Source: a virus
Virus record (IMG/VR): IMGVR_UViG_3300025874_000005
Span: 1-64,000 of that record
DNA length: 64,000 bases
Reading direction: 5' to 3' (one strand)
Below the pieces are notes generated by a model that saw only the letters and a list, made by a program, of their open reading frames with translations, searched no databases and had not been told where the DNA came from. The position numbers were made by a program, and so were the translations under genes. Below are positions 8,038-16,255 of the stretch, piece after piece (position 1 is the first letter of the stretch; each line of letters opens with the position of its first letter).

Positions 8038-9753
8038 ATGGAAAATAACGCACTACAAGTAGATTATAGTAATTGGGAAGCTGGAAAGCAATACCCAGAA
8101 TGGATGGATGAAATATCTTTAGCTACAATTTCCAAAGGATACTTACTCCCAGGGGAAACCGTAAGAGTAGCTTATAAAAGAGTAGCCAATGCAGCTGCTA
8201 TAAGACTTAAAAAACCAGAATTATCTAATAAATTTTTTAAAATAATGTGGAATGGTTGGTTAGGATTAGCATCACCAGTATTATCAAATATGGGGACTGA
8301 TCGAGGTTTACCAATTTCATGTTTTGGTGTTGATACACCTGATTCTATACGTGGTATAGGCCTAACAAACGCAGAGCTAATGAAATTAACAGCATCCGGT
8401 GGTGGTGTTGGAATCTCATTATCTCGCATTAGACAACGTGGGGAAGAAATTACAGGAAATGGTAAAAGTGAGGGTGTAGTGCCTTGGGCTAAAATTTATG
8501 ATTCATCTATTATAGCTACTAACCAAGGAAATGTTAGAAGAGGAGCAGCATCCGTTAATTTAGATATTGAGCATGGAGACATAGATGAGTTTTTACAAAT
8601 TCGTAGACCTAAAGGAGACCCTAACAGACAGTGTTTAAATCTCCACCAATGTGTTGTTGTAGGTGATTCATTTATGAGAAAATTAGAAGCTAGAGACCCA
8701 GAATCAATGAATAGGTGGGCTACAGTTTTAAAATCAAGAATGGAAACTGGTGAACCTTATATTATGTATAAGGATAATGTTAATAAAGATAACCCAATTG
8801 CCTATAGACTAAATAATTTAGATGTAAGTATGACTAATATTTGCTCTGAAATTACTTTATTTACAGATGAAGAGCATTCATTTATTTGTTGTTTATCATC
8901 TTTAAACTTAGCTAAATATGAAGAGTGGAAAGATACAGATACTGTAGAATTAGCTACTTGGTTTTTAGATGGGGTAATGCAAGAATTTATTGATAAATCT
9001 AATGGTAAAGATTCGTTAAGGAGAACCCACCAACATGCCAAAAAAGGTAGAGCATTAGGTTTAGGTGTAATGGGTTGGCATTCATTTTTACAACAAAAAA
9101 GCTTACCATTTAATTCAATTGCTTCAACTGCTTGGACTCACACTATTTTTAGTGATATTAGAGGGAAAGCAGAAAAAGCATCTATGGATTTAGCTAAAGA
9201 ATATGGTGAACCTCTATGGTGTAAAGGTACAGGTATGAGAAATACCCACTTATTAGCAATTGCCCCAACAGTATCAAATTCAGTTATTGTAGGAGGTATC
9301 AGTGCAGGTATTGAACCATTACCAGCAAACATTTATACTTTTAATGGAGCAAAAGGTACATTTATTAGAAAAAATAAAGTACTACAAGCATTATTAAAGG
9401 AAAAAGGTGAAGATAAAGATGAATGGTGGGATCAAATGTTAGTTGATGGGGGTTCTGTAATGAATTTACCCGATACTATTCTAACACCAGATGAAAAAGA
9501 ATTATTTTTAACATTTCCGGAAGTAAACCAATTAGAATTAGTAAGACAAGCAGCTCTAAGACAAAGATATATAGATCAAACTCAATCTTTAAATTTATCT
9601 TTTGATGTAAATGATTCACCAAAATGGATTAATCAAGTGCATTTAGAAGGGTGGAAATTAGGAATTAAAACATTTTATTACCTAAGAACTGATTCAGTTA
9701 TTAAAGGAGATTTAGGAAGTAGAATGGCAGATTGTGTATCTTGTGATGGGTAA
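8038..9753 (+). CDS. nrdA: class I ribonucleotide reductase, alpha subunit, no ATP-cone
   Basis: 571 residues. Reduces ribonucleotides to deoxyribonucleotides with NrdB. The catalytic NICSE motif, the active-site region PISCFGVDTPDS and the C-terminal DCVSC redox pair are present. It is about 180 residues shorter than typical NrdA because the N-terminal ATP-cone (overall activity switch) is missing, which should make the enzyme insensitive to dATP shut-off. The thioredoxin at 20286 is a plausible reductant. This ends the replication operon. Confidence 0.93.
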   Translation: MENNALQVDYSNWEAGKQYPEWMDEISLATISKGYLLPGETVRVAYKRVANAAAIRLKKPELSNKFFKIMWNGWLGLASPVLSNMGTDRGLPISCFGVDTPDSIRGIGLTNAELMKLTASGGGVGISLSRIRQRGEEITGNGKSEGVVPWAKIYDSSIIATNQGNVRRGAASVNLDIEHGDIDEFLQIRRPKGDPNRQCLNLHQCVVVGDSFMRKLEARDPESMNRWATVLKSRMETGEPYIMYKDNVNKDNPIAYRLNNLDVSMTNICSEITLFTDEEHSFICCLSSLNLAKYEEWKDTDTVELATWFLDGVMQEFIDKSNGKDSLRRTHQHAKKGRALGLGVMGWHSFLQQKSLPFNSIASTAWTHTIFSDIRGKAEKASMDLAKEYGEPLWCKGTGMRNTHLLAIAPTVSNSVIVGGISAGIEPLPANIYTFNGAKGTFIRKNKVLQALLKEKGEDKDEWWDQMLVDGGSVMNLPDTILTPDEKELFLTFPEVNQLELVRQAALRQRYIDQTQSLNLSFDVNDSPKWINQVHLEGWKLGIKTFYYLRTDSVIKGDLGSRMADCVSCDG

Positions 9754-9764
9754 TATATTTATAA
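9754..9764 (+). promoter_or_regulatory. TATTTATA box, candidate late promoter
   Basis: TATATTTATAA begins right after the nrdA stop and 26 bases before the next ATG. The same box lies 8-35 bases before six other genes, mostly lysis or virion genes. Confidence 0.4.
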
Positions 9765-9789
9765 GGGTAAATCATAAAAATTAACAAAA

Positions 9790-10035
9790 ATGGCACGTAA
9801 AAAAGCAATTAAAAAAGAAGTAGTAGTTGAAAAAATCTCAGCTATTAAAAAAACAATCAACGCAGTAAAATCTTGGTTGGAAGGTAATGGAATTGAAGGT
9901 ATATTAGGTCTAGTTGCAGGTCTATTACTTTGGTCTTTTGGTTTTAAAATTTATGCTGGGTTTGCATTTGGTGTATTTGCTACACGAAATTGGGATTTAG
10001 CTAAAGCATGGGTATTAAGAGTACTTAATAAATAG
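9790..10035 (+). CDS. small membrane protein
   Basis: 81 residues. A lysine-rich, amphipathic N-terminal third (1-30) is followed by a glycine-rich hydrophobic hairpin (IEGILGLVAGLLLWSFGF and the next 20 residues), giving one or two membrane spans. Sits between a TATTTATA box and a strong terminator, so it is probably a single-gene late transcript. Function unknown; a virion or lysis-related membrane peptide is possible. Confidence 0.75.
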   Translation: MARKKAIKKEVVVEKISAIKKTINAVKSWLEGNGIEGILGLVAGLLLWSFGFKIYAGFAFGVFATRNWDLAKAWVLRVLNK

Positions 10036-10061
10036 TATAAAAATAATTTATTAAAACTTTG

Positions 10062-10090
10062 AAAAGGGGGTGCATCAGCACCTCCTTTTT
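10062..10090 (+). terminator. rho-independent terminator
   Basis: GAAAAGGGGGTGC, loop ATCA, GCACCTCCTTTTT: a strong GC stem followed by a T run. Ends the transcript of the small membrane gene. Confidence 0.85.
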
Positions 10091-10093
10091 ATG

Positions 10094-10101
10094 TATTTAT
10101 A
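10094..10101 (+). promoter_or_regulatory. TATTTATA box, candidate late promoter
   Basis: TATTTATA directly after the terminator and 34 bases before the next ATG. A fresh start site is needed here because the terminator precedes it. Confidence 0.45.
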
Positions 10102-10135
10102 ATTGAATAAGTTTTCATCTAAATCATGTTATATA

Positions 10136-10405
10136 ATGAACTATATTAAAGATAAATTAATGGCATTTAGAGATATATTTAAAGATAACAACGATATAAA
10201 CGAAAAAAGCGTTATAGGGTTTATGTCATTTGCAGTAATGGTAATATTTGCGGTAGCTGATTTAGTTACTGGTTACTTTAGTAAAGACTTAGTAATAAAT
10301 GAGTTTATATATGAATCGTTTTTAATAATAACTTTAGGTTGTTTTGGGATTGCGGGATTAGAAAAAATCTTTGTGGGGAAAAAGAACCCCAATAAAACAG
10401 AATAA
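10136..10405 (+). CDS. small two-span membrane protein, possible holin
   Basis: 89 residues from ATG 10136; an in-frame TTG at 10103 overlaps the promoter box and is rejected. Two hydrophobic segments (VIGFMSFAVMVIFAVADLVT and ESFLIITLGCFGIAGL) separated by a short polar loop, with a charged tail. The two-span layout in a lysis block fits a holin or holin-like protein, but another holin candidate is at 13255. Confidence 0.7.
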   Translation: MNYIKDKLMAFRDIFKDNNDINEKSVIGFMSFAVMVIFAVADLVTGYFSKDLVINEFIYESFLIITLGCFGIAGLEKIFVGKKNPNKTE

Positions 10406-10419
10406 CTTAAAATTAAAAA

Positions 10420-11622
10420 ATGAAAAAACTAATATTTATTGCTTTATTATTAATAGGAACCCAATCCCAAGCTCAGGGTTTATTAGATTCATTTTATCAA
10501 GACTTCCTAAAATATGGTACTATATATGGAGCTGGAGAAGTAAGAAATTCCATTGAGGCATCAGAACCAACATATTTTTTAAGAACTAACCCAGATGGCA
10601 GTCTTTATTCTATTCCTGATGTAGTAGATAATACTCCTATTTATCCATTTGATTATAGATTAGGATTTGGTATAAGAAAATTAGCTAGATTTAATTATGA
10701 AAGAAAACCTAAAAATTACTATGATGGTACTGAAGAACAATTAGTGTTTGGTGCCCCCACATCTGCAGTTACAGGTTTAGAATATCAATTTCATTTTGAA
10801 AAAGAAAGATGGAGAGGTGAAAATTTTACAAATTATAACTTTTTTATAAAACACACAGGAAAATATCATATTGTAAAAGTTCAATCTAGAGAAGTAGGTA
10901 AAATAAATTTAAATTTTAACTCTGCTGAAGTAAGAGGTAGATTACCAATTGGTGAAAAATTTAGTATATCAGCAGGTGCTATTTTAAGAGGACATGAAAG
11001 AGCATATGGTTATAATCCAGTAGAAATATGGTTAAATGAAACACAAATAATAGGTGGTCAAGAATACCCAGTTAATTATTGGTATGAGTTAGGCTATCAA
11101 TATGGTTATCAAGATGTTTTTTATACACAAACAAGTACTGATCCTAATACTGGAGAAGAAATAACAACCCAAGATTGGTGTTGGATTGATTCAAATGGTG
11201 CTGAAGTAGCTCATTCAGATTTAGATTTTAGAGAAACAATAATGCCTGGATTAATGAATCGTTTTAATGGTGAAGCTTGGGATTTATTAGATCCTTGGAT
11301 GGAAGTAGCTCCAATAGTAGGTATAGATTTTTATCATTATAAAAGAGATTTTTGGTTACATGCCTATGCAAATTATATTCTTCCATATCACAAATATATT
11401 GCTGGAGAAGAAGAATTTAGTTATCTTAATAGAAACAATTGGGGTAAAGGTGGATTAATACAAGACTCAGAACTAGAACAATGGAATGATTATTCAGCAG
11501 GAATTAGTTTTGGTTATAAATTTGGAAAAAACTTAGGAATTTTTGCAGAAGGTGAATTTTCAAAAATGTGGGATAGTAGATTATATCAAACTAGTTTTGG
11601 AATAAATTATACATTTAAGTAA
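10420..11622 (+). CDS. secreted protein, probable outer-membrane beta-barrel
   Basis: 400 residues. A clear signal peptide (MKKLIFIALLLIGTQSQAQ) ends in the AQ junction frequent in Bacteroidetes. The mature part alternates aromatic and polar residues and the chain ends in SFGINYTFK, a terminal aromatic strand as in outer-membrane barrels. Mid-region IVGIDFYHYKRDF and SYKFGKNLGIFAEGEF look like transmembrane strands. Gene context is lysis and membrane. Possible roles are masking a receptor against superinfection, outer-membrane disruption at lysis, or an acquired host gene; none is shown by the sequence. Confidence 0.75.
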   Translation: MKKLIFIALLLIGTQSQAQGLLDSFYQDFLKYGTIYGAGEVRNSIEASEPTYFLRTNPDGSLYSIPDVVDNTPIYPFDYRLGFGIRKLARFNYERKPKNYYDGTEEQLVFGAPTSAVTGLEYQFHFEKERWRGENFTNYNFFIKHTGKYHIVKVQSREVGKINLNFNSAEVRGRLPIGEKFSISAGAILRGHERAYGYNPVEIWLNETQIIGGQEYPVNYWYELGYQYGYQDVFYTQTSTDPNTGEEITTQDWCWIDSNGAEVAHSDLDFRETIMPGLMNRFNGEAWDLLDPWMEVAPIVGIDFYHYKRDFWLHAYANYILPYHKYIAGEEEFSYLNRNNWGKGGLIQDSELEQWNDYSAGISFGYKFGKNLGIFAEGEFSKMWDSRLYQTSFGINYTFK

Positions 11623-11625
11623 AAA

Positions 11626-11910
11626 ATGGCAAAACAAATAGGAGAAGAAACAAAAGTAACGTTAGATTTAAAAACTATCGGAATGGTACTAGTAGGAGTA
11701 GCTACTGTAGTAGGTATGTGGTTTGCTCTACAAGCTGATATACAAAAAGCTAAAGAACTCCCAGTACCCCCAATAGATCGTATAGAGTATGATTTAAAAG
11801 ATGAATTAATTCGCCAAACTATTATGGATACTCAAGATGATGTTGAATCAATATTAGAAGAATTAGAAAAAATTGATCAACGTCTTTATGAATTACAAAA
11901 ACAAAGATAA
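11626..11910 (+). CDS. single-span membrane protein with coiled coil (spanin-like layout)
   Basis: 94 residues. One transmembrane helix (TIGMVLVGVATVVGMWFAL, about 18-36) is followed by a charged heptad region (DVESILEELEKIDQRLYELQKQ). Inner-membrane anchor plus periplasmic coiled coil is the layout of an i-spanin, and the gene lies between an outer-membrane-type protein and the endolysin. It could equally be a tail or membrane scaffold. Starts 3 bases after the preceding stop. Confidence 0.7.
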   Translation: MAKQIGEETKVTLDLKTIGMVLVGVATVVGMWFALQADIQKAKELPVPPIDRIEYDLKDELIRQTIMDTQDDVESILEELEKIDQRLYELQKQR

Positions 11911-11911
11911 T

Positions 11912-12343
11912 ATGAGAAATCTATTAGTATTATTATTTTTATTTCCTATATTTATTTTTGCTCAAGATAGAATCCCTGAAAAATATTGGATTAATGATAA
12001 TACTTTTGAAGGTGTAATTTCTCCTAATGGAGGATTTGAAGATGATTATCATGAAGTTATTGTTATTGAGTTTTATGCAGATTTTAATAAAAGTAATGCA
12101 TTTAGTGATTGGAAAAAATTAGATGATTTAGAAGGGGTTAGTTATTATCGTATTGATATAGCAACCTCCCCTAAACTTAAAAAAGAATTAAGAATTCGAA
12201 TGGCCCCAACTATTTTACTTTATCTTAAAGGAGATGCATATATAAAATTCACAGCAAAAGCAGGATTAGATTTATTATGTCCTGTAGACTATCCTAAAAT
12301 GTTAAGAGCTATAGAAGTAGTTAAACAAGAATCAGCTTACTAA
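11912..12343 (+). CDS. exported thioredoxin-fold protein lacking the CxxC pair
   Basis: 143 residues from ATG 11912; a TTG at 11873 lies within the preceding gene and is rejected. The signal peptide MRNLLVLLFLFPIFIFAQ predicts export. The mature domain follows the thioredoxin pattern: VIVIEFYADF strand, helix, YYRIDIATSPKLKKEL, cis-Pro loop RMAPTILLYLKG. Where WCGPC should stand the sequence is NKSNAF, so it cannot perform disulfide exchange. It may be a binding or chaperone version of the fold. Confidence 0.72.
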   Translation: MRNLLVLLFLFPIFIFAQDRIPEKYWINDNTFEGVISPNGGFEDDYHEVIVIEFYADFNKSNAFSDWKKLDDLEGVSYYRIDIATSPKLKKELRIRMAPTILLYLKGDAYIKFTAKAGLDLLCPVDYPKMLRAIEVVKQESAY

Positions 12344-12351
12344 TATTTATA
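12344..12351 (+). promoter_or_regulatory. TATTTATA box, candidate late promoter
   Basis: TATTTATA immediately after a stop codon and 18 bases before the endolysin ATG. Lysis genes are expected to be late, which fits. Confidence 0.45.
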
Positions 12352-12369
12352 ATAAACAATTACTATAAA

Positions 12370-13251
12370 ATGGTATTAAAATTAGGATCAAAAGGTTTAG
12401 AAGTTAAAAAATTACAAGAATTTTTAAATATTTTAGCTGATGGTAAATTTGGTAAAGGAACTGAAAAAGCAGTTAAAAAATATCAATCACAAAATAATTT
12501 AATTTCTGATGGGATAGTAGGCCCTGTTACTTTAGATTATATGGGGTTAATAAGTACAGACAATTCAGAATCAGTATACACTACATTTAATGATTTATTA
12601 ATCCATAAACATTACTTACCTAAAGGTGAATATAAAGAAGGTAATATTGAACCTGAATTTTTATTCCTTCACCATACTGCAGGGTGGAATAATCCTTACA
12701 GAACAATTGATCATTGGGGGAGAGATAATAGGGGGGCAGTAGCAACAGAATTTGTATTAGGAGGACAATCAATAAAAGGAAATGATGATGAATATGATGG
12801 AGAAGTTGTTCAAGCTTTTCCTGAAGGATGCTTTGGGTGGCATTTAGGTAAAAATGGCTCACAACACATGCATGTTTATTCTGTTGGTATCGAAGTAAAC
12901 AACTTTGGATACTTAAAAAATGGTAAAACATATGCAGGAACTACAGCAAATGAATCACAAATCGTTACATTAGATAAACCATTCAGAGGATATAAAACAT
13001 GGCACAAATATTCAGATAAACAAATAGAATCTTTACGTAAATTAATTTTACACATTGCAGATAGAGATAATATAGATGTAAGAGCAGGTCTTCCTGCTTT
13101 AATTAAAGAAAAAGGGGCTAAAGCCTTTGAGTTTAATCCAGATGCTTATTATGGTAAAGTAAAAGGATTATGGACACACACCAACACACGTAAAGATAAA
13201 TTTGATATGTTTCCACAACCAGAACTTTTAGAAATGTTAATAAATTTATAA
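12370..13251 (+). CDS. endolysin: peptidoglycan-binding domain plus N-acetylmuramoyl-L-alanine amidase
   Basis: 293 residues. Residues 1-58 are a PG_binding_1 repeat (LGSKGLEVKKLQEFLN ... ADGKFGKGTEKAVKKYQ ... DGIVGPVT). From about 95 an amidase_2 (T7 lysozyme-like) domain begins with FLFLHHTAGWNNP, whose His is a zinc ligand, and continues with GWHLGKNGSQHMHVYSVGIE. There is no signal peptide, so release depends on a holin. The next gene, 3 bases on, is a holin-family protein. Confidence 0.9.
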   Translation: MVLKLGSKGLEVKKLQEFLNILADGKFGKGTEKAVKKYQSQNNLISDGIVGPVTLDYMGLISTDNSESVYTTFNDLLIHKHYLPKGEYKEGNIEPEFLFLHHTAGWNNPYRTIDHWGRDNRGAVATEFVLGGQSIKGNDDEYDGEVVQAFPEGCFGWHLGKNGSQHMHVYSVGIEVNNFGYLKNGKTYAGTTANESQIVTLDKPFRGYKTWHKYSDKQIESLRKLILHIADRDNIDVRAGLPALIKEKGAKAFEFNPDAYYGKVKGLWTHTNTRKDKFDMFPQPELLEMLINL

Positions 13252-13254
13252 ACA

Positions 13255-13668
13255 ATGCAAACTAAATTATCAATAGTGGGAATAACATCATTTTGTACAT
13301 ATCTTTGTACGTACTTTCTAAACTTATCAATGGAAAATATGGAACAGTATTTAGCTGTAGTAGCAGTATTATGGTTAGATGGCATATTCGGTATTTGGGC
13401 TGGAATAAAAAGAGAAGGATTTAAAACATATAAAGCTCTAAAAATAACAAAAAATACATTTGTGTGGTTAGCTATTTTAACAGTTATTTTAATGGTAGAA
13501 AAAGGATTTACAGGAGCAGGTTGGCTATCTGAAGTAATTATTGTACCGTTCATGGTATTACAGCTAATAAGCGCTCTTAAAAATGCATCTATGGCAGGTT
13601 TAATTAAAGTTAAAGAATTAAATAAAATTTTAGACCGAATAGATAAGCATAAGGGTTTTAGAAGCTAA
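13255..13668 (+). CDS. phage holin (Phage_holin_4-like)
   Basis: 137 residues. Hydrophobic spans at about 5-25, 32-52, 68-85 and 90-105, with the DGIFGIWAGIKREGF turn and a KALKITKNTF segment characteristic of the Bacteroidetes/Firmicutes phage holin 4 family. The tail is short and basic. Three bases after the endolysin stop, forming the classic holin-lysin pair in reversed order. Confidence 0.82.
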   Translation: MQTKLSIVGITSFCTYLCTYFLNLSMENMEQYLAVVAVLWLDGIFGIWAGIKREGFKTYKALKITKNTFVWLAILTVILMVEKGFTGAGWLSEVIIVPFMVLQLISALKNASMAGLIKVKELNKILDRIDKHKGFRS

Positions 13669-13679
13669 AACTTTTTATT

Positions 13680-14792
13680 ATGTTTGAAAAAATCAAAGAA
13701 AGAATATTCCCTTTCATTATAGCACTTTCTGCTTTATCAGTAAGTGCATCTGCTGCTTTTTATTCAATAAGTGGCCTTAGTAAACTATTTGCAGGAGCAA
13801 CCTTTGCTGTTATCGTAATGGCAACATCTTTAGAAATAGCAAAACTAGTAATTGCATCTCTTTTATATCAATATAGAAAAGGATTACCTAAATTTTTAAA
13901 ATATTATCTATCAGTAGCTTGTATAATATTAATTCTTATTACATCAATGGGAATTTATGGATTTCTTTCATCAGCATATCAAGAAACAGCAGCAAAAGCC
14001 GGAAATATAGATTCCCAAATTGCATTAGTTGAAACCAGAAGAGATAATACTAAGGGGCAACTTGACGTATATAACGACGAAAAAGAAAATATCAATAAAG
14101 CCGTTGCCGATTTACGTACTGGACTAGCAAACAACGTTATACAATATACAAACGCCGAAGGTGTATTGATTACTACAACTTCAAGAGCAACTCGTAATGC
14201 TTTAGAAAAACAATTAGATCAAGCTATTGATAGACAAACTAAGATTAATGATAAGGTAGATATTTTAAATGAGAAATTATTTAATTATGAAACAGAAATA
14301 GTCGAAATAAAAACAAGTAGTTCTGTCGCTAGTGAATTAGGCCCTTTAAAATATCTATCAGGATTAACAGGTTTACCTATGGATCAAATTATTAATTATT
14401 TACTATTAACTATTATATTTGTATTTGATCCTTTAGCAATTGCTTTAGTAATAGCTGCTAACTACGCATTTGAAAGAATACGCCCTATTACAAAAAAAAA
14501 CCTTTATGGTGAAAAAGTTATAGTTAAACCAAAAGATAATGAAGAAAACATTGATGATGATAAATTTACTGATATTTATGATTACGAAATTGATAAGGAA
14601 CCCACAAGCCATACAGAAGAATCGGCATTCCCACAAGGGTACTCATCAGAAATAGAACAATTAGAAAAACAAATTCAAAATACCTCAAAAAATCGAAAAA
14701 GAGGTCCTAGAGGTTTAGCAGCTTTAAACAAAAAGTTGAATAAACTCAAAGGAAAAAATAATGATGATGACGACTTAGTCATTCGTTATTAA
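13680..14792 (+). CDS. multi-span membrane protein with coiled-coil domain
   Basis: 370 residues. Three spans in the first 105 residues, a long helical coiled-coil stretch (about 108-220) that probably lies on one side of the membrane, then a fourth span containing IIFVFDPLAIALVIAANYA. The C-terminal 110 residues are highly charged, with a basic RKRGPRG patch and an Asp-rich end. I do not recognise a named family. Position after the holin suggests a late membrane function, such as lysis control or superinfection immunity. Confidence 0.75.
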   Translation: MFEKIKERIFPFIIALSALSVSASAAFYSISGLSKLFAGATFAVIVMATSLEIAKLVIASLLYQYRKGLPKFLKYYLSVACIILILITSMGIYGFLSSAYQETAAKAGNIDSQIALVETRRDNTKGQLDVYNDEKENINKAVADLRTGLANNVIQYTNAEGVLITTTSRATRNALEKQLDQAIDRQTKINDKVDILNEKLFNYETEIVEIKTSSSVASELGPLKYLSGLTGLPMDQIINYLLLTIIFVFDPLAIALVIAANYAFERIRPITKKNLYGEKVIVKPKDNEENIDDDKFTDIYDYEIDKEPTSHTEESAFPQGYSSEIEQLEKQIQNTSKNRKRGPRGLAALNKKLNKLKGKNNDDDDLVIRY

Positions 14793-14810
14793 AGAATATC
14801 CAATTCTGTT

Positions 14811-14899
14811 ACTTTAGGTTGGATATATTGGTCAATTTTATTATCGTTCCGGTTCGACATTTGAATAATGTATATAGGTCACGATAAGTTATCCAAAGT
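14811..14899 (+). ncRNA. candidate structured RNA between two genes
   Basis: The 160-base gap 14793-14952 contains nested perfect helices: TTGGATA (14819-14825) with TATCCAA (14890-14896), TTATCGT (14841-14847) with ACGATAA (14881-14887), and an inner ACATT (14857-14861) with AATGT (14867-14871). The two outer helices abut on the 3' side with only 2 bases between them. No open frame with good context covers it. It could be a leader of the next gene or a small RNA; chance pairing in AT-rich DNA is not excluded. Confidence 0.35.
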
Positions 14900-14952
14900 A
14901 GCTGGCCACTACGTTTTCAAATATTAATTATTTATTAACCAAAATCAAAAAA

Positions 14953-15378
14953 ATGAAAAAGATGATTTTAACACTAGCTTTAGGACTGTTTATTGCAGTT
15001 GGAGCTAACGCACAAGAAGTGCAAAACGCAAAAGGTGATTGGTACGTTGGTACTGGTAACATTGCAGATGTATCATGGACTGAATGGTCTTTAAGCCCAA
15101 CAGTGGGATATGCTATAACAGATGACCTTATGATAGGGGCAAATGTTTCTCAAGCAGATTCTTCTAAGGATGTAAGTTTAGATCTACATGCAAGATATTT
15201 CTATAAAGGATATTTCGCATATGTAGCTACAGACGGACTAGACACAGATGGTATGAAATTAGGAGTTGGTAGAATGTTTGCCTTTCATAAAGGTGGAATG
15301 TTCCTAGATCCGAAAGTTGTGTACGATACACAAGCTAAAACTACTAACTTACAGTTAGGGTTTGGTTTGAAGTTTTAA
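14953..15378 (+). CDS. small outer-membrane beta-barrel protein
   Basis: 141 residues. Signal peptide MKKMILTLALGLFIAVGANAQ, cleavage before E or Q. The mature chain reads as short amphipathic strands with turns (SPTVGYAITDDLMIGANVS, LDLHARYFYKGYFAYVATDG) and ends LQLGFGLKF, the aromatic C-terminal strand of eight-stranded barrels. Strongly resembles host flavobacterial porin-like proteins, suggesting acquisition. It follows a possibly structured 160-base leader and may have its own control. Confidence 0.8.
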   Translation: MKKMILTLALGLFIAVGANAQEVQNAKGDWYVGTGNIADVSWTEWSLSPTVGYAITDDLMIGANVSQADSSKDVSLDLHARYFYKGYFAYVATDGLDTDGMKLGVGRMFAFHKGGMFLDPKVVYDTQAKTTNLQLGFGLKF

Positions 15379-15405
15379 TTATTGTTTAACTTAAATTAAA
15401 TTAAA

Positions 15406-15633
15406 ATGGAAAATGTAATTAAGTATGTAACTGGATTTTTTGGAGGTTTGTTATCAATTATGATGGCAGTTCTTCCAGTAGCGATCCTATGGAATGTTTT
15501 AACTGGTCAAACTATATTCGGAATGGATGTAGTTGGTAACTTAACAGGTTTAATCTCAAGCTTTGGTGAGGGTGGATTTGTTGGTTTAGTAGCACTAGTT
15601 ATTTTAGCTCAATTCTTTATTAATAAGAAATAA
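15406..15633 (+). CDS. small two-span membrane protein
   Basis: 75 residues with two hydrophobic segments (GLLSIMMAVLPVAILWNVL and GFVGLVALVILAQFFI) joined by a Gly-rich loop, ending in NKK. Last gene before a strong terminator. Unknown; could be a holin-type or virion membrane peptide. Confidence 0.75.
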   Translation: MENVIKYVTGFFGGLLSIMMAVLPVAILWNVLTGQTIFGMDVVGNLTGLISSFGEGGFVGLVALVILAQFFINKK

Positions 15634-15653
15634 GCTTAATCTATATAGTAGAG

Positions 15654-15680
15654 AAAGGCGCCTTAATTGGCGCCTTTTTT
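15654..15680 (+). terminator. rho-independent terminator closing the lysis block
   Basis: AAAGGCGCC, loop TTAATT, GGCGCC and six T's. The promoter of the next block starts 18 bases on. Confidence 0.9.
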
Positions 15681-15697
15681 CTTTCTATGCGAAAAAA

Positions 15698-15731
15698 TTT
15701 GGAGAAGCGGAAGAGGGTTCGTATATTTACG
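15698..15731 (+). promoter_or_regulatory. Bacteroidetes-type promoter with full TTTGGAGAAGC element
   Basis: TTTGGAGAAGC (15698-15708) and TATATT at 15722-15727, 24 apart, then TACG. Directly follows the terminator, which is strong positional support. A GGC-GTTAA-GCC mini-hairpin lies at 15742-15752. Confidence 0.75.
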
Positions 15732-15741
15732 TATAAATAAG

Positions 15742-15752
15742 GGCGTTAAGCC
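15742..15752 (+). promoter_or_regulatory. 5'-leader mini-hairpin
   Basis: GGC, loop GTTAA, GCC, about 15 bases after the -7 box and thus near the predicted transcript start. Same position as in six other leaders. Confidence 0.4.
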
Positions 15753-15774
15753 AAGTATAAATTAAATAAAAGTT

Positions 15775-16101
15775 ATGTCAAAAGAAATTAAAGAAACATT
15801 AAAGAAAGGTAAAGTTGATTTTACAGTCACAGGTATTACTACTTATTGTAAAGGTGATGATGGTAAGTGGGGGATGAATCCAAAAGTATTTACTGTAAGT
15901 GAAAAAGGTGATTCAATTAATTGTGATTGGAATGGAATGAATGTTACTAAATGGGGTCCTACCTGTGTTACATTATATACATTTGATATGTTAGGTAAAA
16001 AATCAGTAGGGAAAATTAATTATAAAGACATTACACTAAAAGAAATAAAAGTAGAATGTTCAGCAGCATTAGATAATGAATGGGCTAACGAAAGTATTTA
16101 A
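15775..16101 (+). CDS. hypothetical protein
   Basis: 108 residues, soluble, mixed charge, with GKVDFTVTGITTY and a run of beta-strand-like segments. First gene after the promoter, with ATG in the AAAAGTT context. Four cysteines do not form a CxxC pair. No family recognised; promoter-proximal position suggests early expression. Confidence 0.75.
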   Translation: MSKEIKETLKKGKVDFTVTGITTYCKGDDGKWGMNPKVFTVSEKGDSINCDWNGMNVTKWGPTCVTLYTFDMLGKKSVGKINYKDITLKEIKVECSAALDNEWANESI

Positions 16102-16116
16102 TTAAAAAATAAAATT

Positions 16117-16254
16117 ATGTTTATAGACATTGAAGTATTAGCAGATCAATGGGAATTAGAACAAGAACTAATAACCCAACTCCAAGAAGAATTATTAGAA
16201 AACCCAGGAATTTTCCTTACTGAAGAAGGGGAAGAAGATGATTTACCATTCTGA
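16117..16254 (+). CDS. 45-residue acidic protein ending in DDLPF (SSB-tail mimic)
   Basis: Small ORF, start ATG 16117, 15 bases after the preceding stop; the next gene follows with TGATATG spacing. The protein is a short amphipathic helix (QWELEQELITQLQEELLE) followed by an acidic tail EEGEEDDLPF. The last five residues match the end of the phage gp32-like SSB and the conserved tip of Bacteroidetes SSB, which docks repair and replication proteins. A role in competing for or recruiting those proteins is an inference. Confidence 0.7.
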   Translation: MFIDIEVLADQWELEQELITQLQEELLENPGIFLTEEGEEDDLPF

Positions 16255-16255
16255 T

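Noticed and set aside
14851-14858. GGTTCGAC, resembling a tRNA T-loop
   Set aside because: No acceptor stem, anticodon arm or CCA could be placed around it.
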